Assembly: GCA_016839705.1 (NCBI GenBank)
Contig: JAEOTR010000012.1
Coordinates: forward strand, 1-54,412
Length of the DNA: 54,412 nt
Direction of reading: 5' to 3'
Origin: Promethearchaeota archaeon
Lineage (GTDB): Archaea > Asgardarchaeota > Lokiarchaeia > Sigyniarchaeales > SOKP01
A program made the translations under genes and the position numbers. This document shows, piece after piece, positions 53,412 through 54,412 of the stretch. Every line of letters begins with the position of its first letter. Position 1 is the first letter of the stretch. The notes beneath the pieces were generated by a model. The model did no database searches. It worked only from the letters and a program-made list of their open reading frames with translations, and was not told the DNA's origin.

Positions 53412-53789
53412 TTAATGTTCAATAATTTTTTCTTTGATTACTTTCTGGATTGTTTTTAATAATTTACCCATATTGAAAGGCTTATCGAGAAATTCACAAG
53501 CTCCAAGAGAAAGAGCTTTCTGTCTTATGCTAATATCCGCACTTGCAAAAATTATTTTACCACGTCCGTCTATTCTCAAGATTTCTGTCATAGCATCAAG
53601 TCCATTTTTTATCGGCATGCGATGATCCATTAGAATTATATCAGGTCTTTGTTCAAATGAGAGGAACTTTTCCACCGCAACTTTCCCGTTAAACGCAGTA
53701 TCAATAATTTCAAAACCTGCTTCTTTTAATATTAAAACATATAACCGTTGTAGAGATTGATCGTCATCAACAATAAATATCTTAACCAT
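53412..53789 (-). CDS. single-domain response regulator (CheY-like)
   Basis: The product has 125 residues from ATG 53789. This start follows a GGGGG Shine-Dalgarno, and an upstream ATG (53810) would add LKLGDYY-type residues outside the fold. The receiver domain is complete: acidic pocket VDDD, phospho-acceptor Asp in ILMDHRMP, switch Ser in FASAD and Lys in LDKPF. There is no output domain, so it probably acts by protein contact. No histidine kinase gene is adjacent. Confidence 0.93.
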   Translation of the reverse strand: MVKIFIVDDDQSLQRLYVLILKEAGFEIIDTAFNGKVAVEKFLSFEQRPDIILMDHRMPIKNGLDAMTEILRIDGRGKIIFASADISIRQKALSLGACEFLDKPFNMGKLLKTIQKVIKEKIIEH

Positions 53790-54016
53790 ATAGTAATCCC
53801 CCAATTTCAATGAACAACAGATGAATTATTATTATTTATCCTTACCAAAACCTCAAATCCTTATTTCATAATTCAAATAATTTAAAACAAAAACCATTAT
53901 TTACGTTTAAACAAAAAAACACTATTTAATTCAAAATAAAAATATGAGAATCACTCTTGTTTTGATATTGAGTTTTTACTCTATCTTTCCCATATTTTGC
54001 TTAATTCTACAGAAAT

Positions 54017-54026
54017 CTTTAAATAT
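54017..54026 (+). promoter_or_regulatory. TATA box for the leader-peptide transcript
   Basis: CTTTAAATAT preceded by GAAA (BRE-like). Its centre is about 27 bases before 54048-54051, which places the transcription start at or just before the leader ATG and predicts a leaderless transcript. Confidence 0.6.
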
Positions 54027-54050
54027 GTACAATCGATCTGTATAATAATA

Positions 54051-54128
54051 ATGTTCGTCAAACCTCTCTTGAAAAAATTATTAGTATTGGTACTACTAGA
54101 TTTAGTAGTAGTAGTAGTATTACTCTAA
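54051..54128 (+). CDS. Leu/Val-rich leader peptide
   Basis: ATG 54051 opens a 25-codon frame that starts MFVKPLLKKLL and ends DLVVVVVLL before TAA 54126-54128. Ten residues are Leu and eight are Val; there is no Ile. It includes a run of five GTA valine codons. The ATG sits at the predicted transcription start, so translation would be leaderless. The frame overlaps RNA segment 1 of a set of mutually exclusive hairpins, and its stop lies just before segment 2. This is the design of branched-chain amino-acid attenuator leaders in bacteria. The GTA run is also a trinucleotide repeat, so coincidence must be considered. Confidence 0.6.
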   Translation: MFVKPLLKKLLVLVLLDLVVVVVLL

Positions 54129-54193
54129 ATCAAGAGAGACGAACCCGAATCTTTTTTTGATATACCTTTTCTCATGGATTTGTTCTCTCTTGA
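54053..54193 (+). promoter_or_regulatory. candidate transcription attenuator with alternative hairpins
   Basis: Segment 1 (GTTCGT at 54053-54058 and CTCTCTTGA at 54064-54072) pairs with segment 2 (TCAAGAGAG-ACGAAC, 54130-54144) over 15 bases with a 5-base bulge. A U7 tract (54152-54158) follows, as in a terminator. Segment 3 (GTTCTCTCTTGA, 54182-54193) repeats the core of segment 1 and can instead capture segment 2 over 12 pairs with a 3-base bulge. The two pairings exclude each other. No clear segment 4 terminator was found downstream. The leader is about 215 bases long before the next gene. Confidence 0.6.
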
Positions 54194-54266
54194 TATCCAG
54201 ATGATGCTATCTTAAAAAGAATTCGAAGGTTCTAAAAATAACGGAAAATAAAATGGAGGTGAAAAG

Positions 54267-54412
54267 ATGGAAAAGACAGAACCAAGAACTGCGATAATCA
54301 CTCGCTCAGAAAAGGAAGAGATAAATTGGGCACAATATCTTGATTATACAAAGATTTTCGAACCTGCTGAAATAAACAATATTTCACAAGGACTCTTTAA
54401 AAAAGATTTCGA
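54267..54412 (+). CDS. unidentified gene under leader control (5' part)
   Basis: ATG 54267 follows a near-perfect GGAGGTGA Shine-Dalgarno, 4 bases away. Forty-eight residues are visible before the window edge, beginning MEKTEPRTAIITRSEKEEIN and continuing WAQYLDYTKIFEPAEINNIS. The sequence is hydrophilic, with no signal peptide. I do not recognise the family. The Leu/Val-rich leader upstream suggests branched-chain amino-acid synthesis, transport or use, but that is inference from regulation only. Confidence 0.8.
   Translation, partial: MEKTEPRTAIITRSEKEEINWAQYLDYTKIFEPAEINNISQGLFKKDF

Noticed and set aside
54084..54120. The GTA/TAG trinucleotide run as a simple microsatellite without function.
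   Set aside because: Partly kept as a caution: the run alone could be slippage, but promoter spacing, frame, stop position and alternative pairing around it are not explained by a microsatellite.
1..54412. tRNA, rRNA and CRISPR signals.
   Set aside because: No T-arm consensus in a cloverleaf context, no rRNA-like stretch and no regularly spaced direct repeats were found; short or unusual tRNAs cannot be excluded by eye.

Overview
The window looks like a piece of an Asgard archaeal genome, most likely Lokiarchaeota-like; this is inferred from gene content, since no rRNA or tRNA gene is visible. The DNA is AT-rich. Archaeal marks are a TATA-box leaderless start (about 54051), ribosomal protein eL13, an Ogg2-type glycosylase and a VhuGA/HdrBC hydrogenase set. 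Asgard-type marks are a Roadblock protein, a longin-GTPase fusion, longin-like sensor proteins and a HEAT/coiled-coil protein. No CRISPR array, integrase or intact insertion sequence was seen.

Layout. 1-4600: accessory genes (end of an HTH regulator, nucleotidyltransferase, a 4-oxalocrotonate tautomerase starting at ATT, an ICMT-like methyltransferase, a zinc-ribbon/Roadblock protein, a PD-(D/E)XK nuclease). 4700-14850: a NrdD-like protein without its glycyl-radical end, a longin-GTPase, a transglutaminase, a soluble longin-like/winged-helix protein, eL13, a Trm9-like methyltransferase and a YkgJ protein. 14895-19353: a 1304-residue membrane protein with a longin-like cytoplasmic end. 19638-31550: housekeeping and metabolic genes (Ogg2, M29 aminopeptidase, aminotransferase, ADP-forming acyl-CoA synthetase with a DRTGG partner, cyclophilin, HEAT protein, endonuclease V, Gfo/Idh/MocA and acetoacetate-decarboxylase-like genes).

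31758-46681 is the metabolic core. It holds a CooC-type ATPase, hypC, a minus-strand hydrogenase/heterodisulfide reductase operon (vhuG-vhuA-vhuU-hdrC-hdrB), a divergent tusA-yeeE-dsrEFH-like set, and hypE, hypD and hypF. The hydrogenase large subunit is split. Its C-terminal nickel ligands sit on a 49-codon gene (36277-36128) whose ligand codon is an in-frame TGA, read here as selenocysteine. Normal gene calling misses this gene. The sulfur-relay and YeeE genes facing it could supply selenium or sulfur, and the hyp genes build the Ni-Fe centre.

46820-53800: hisF-hisH, a PurF-like protein without the catalytic cysteine, an authentic purF, mobA, two paralogous membrane proteins and a response regulator. 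The right edge (54017-54412) holds an apparent amino-acid attenuator: a TATA box, a leaderless 25-codon Leu/Val-rich leader peptide, three RNA segments that can pair in mutually exclusive ways, a U7 tract and the start of an unidentified gene.

The two most unusual signals are the selenocysteine vhuU with candidate SECIS structures and the Leu/Val leader-peptide switch. A third is the repeated apparent use of ATT or ATA start codons behind good Shine-Dalgarno sequences (1302, 2637, 30718).
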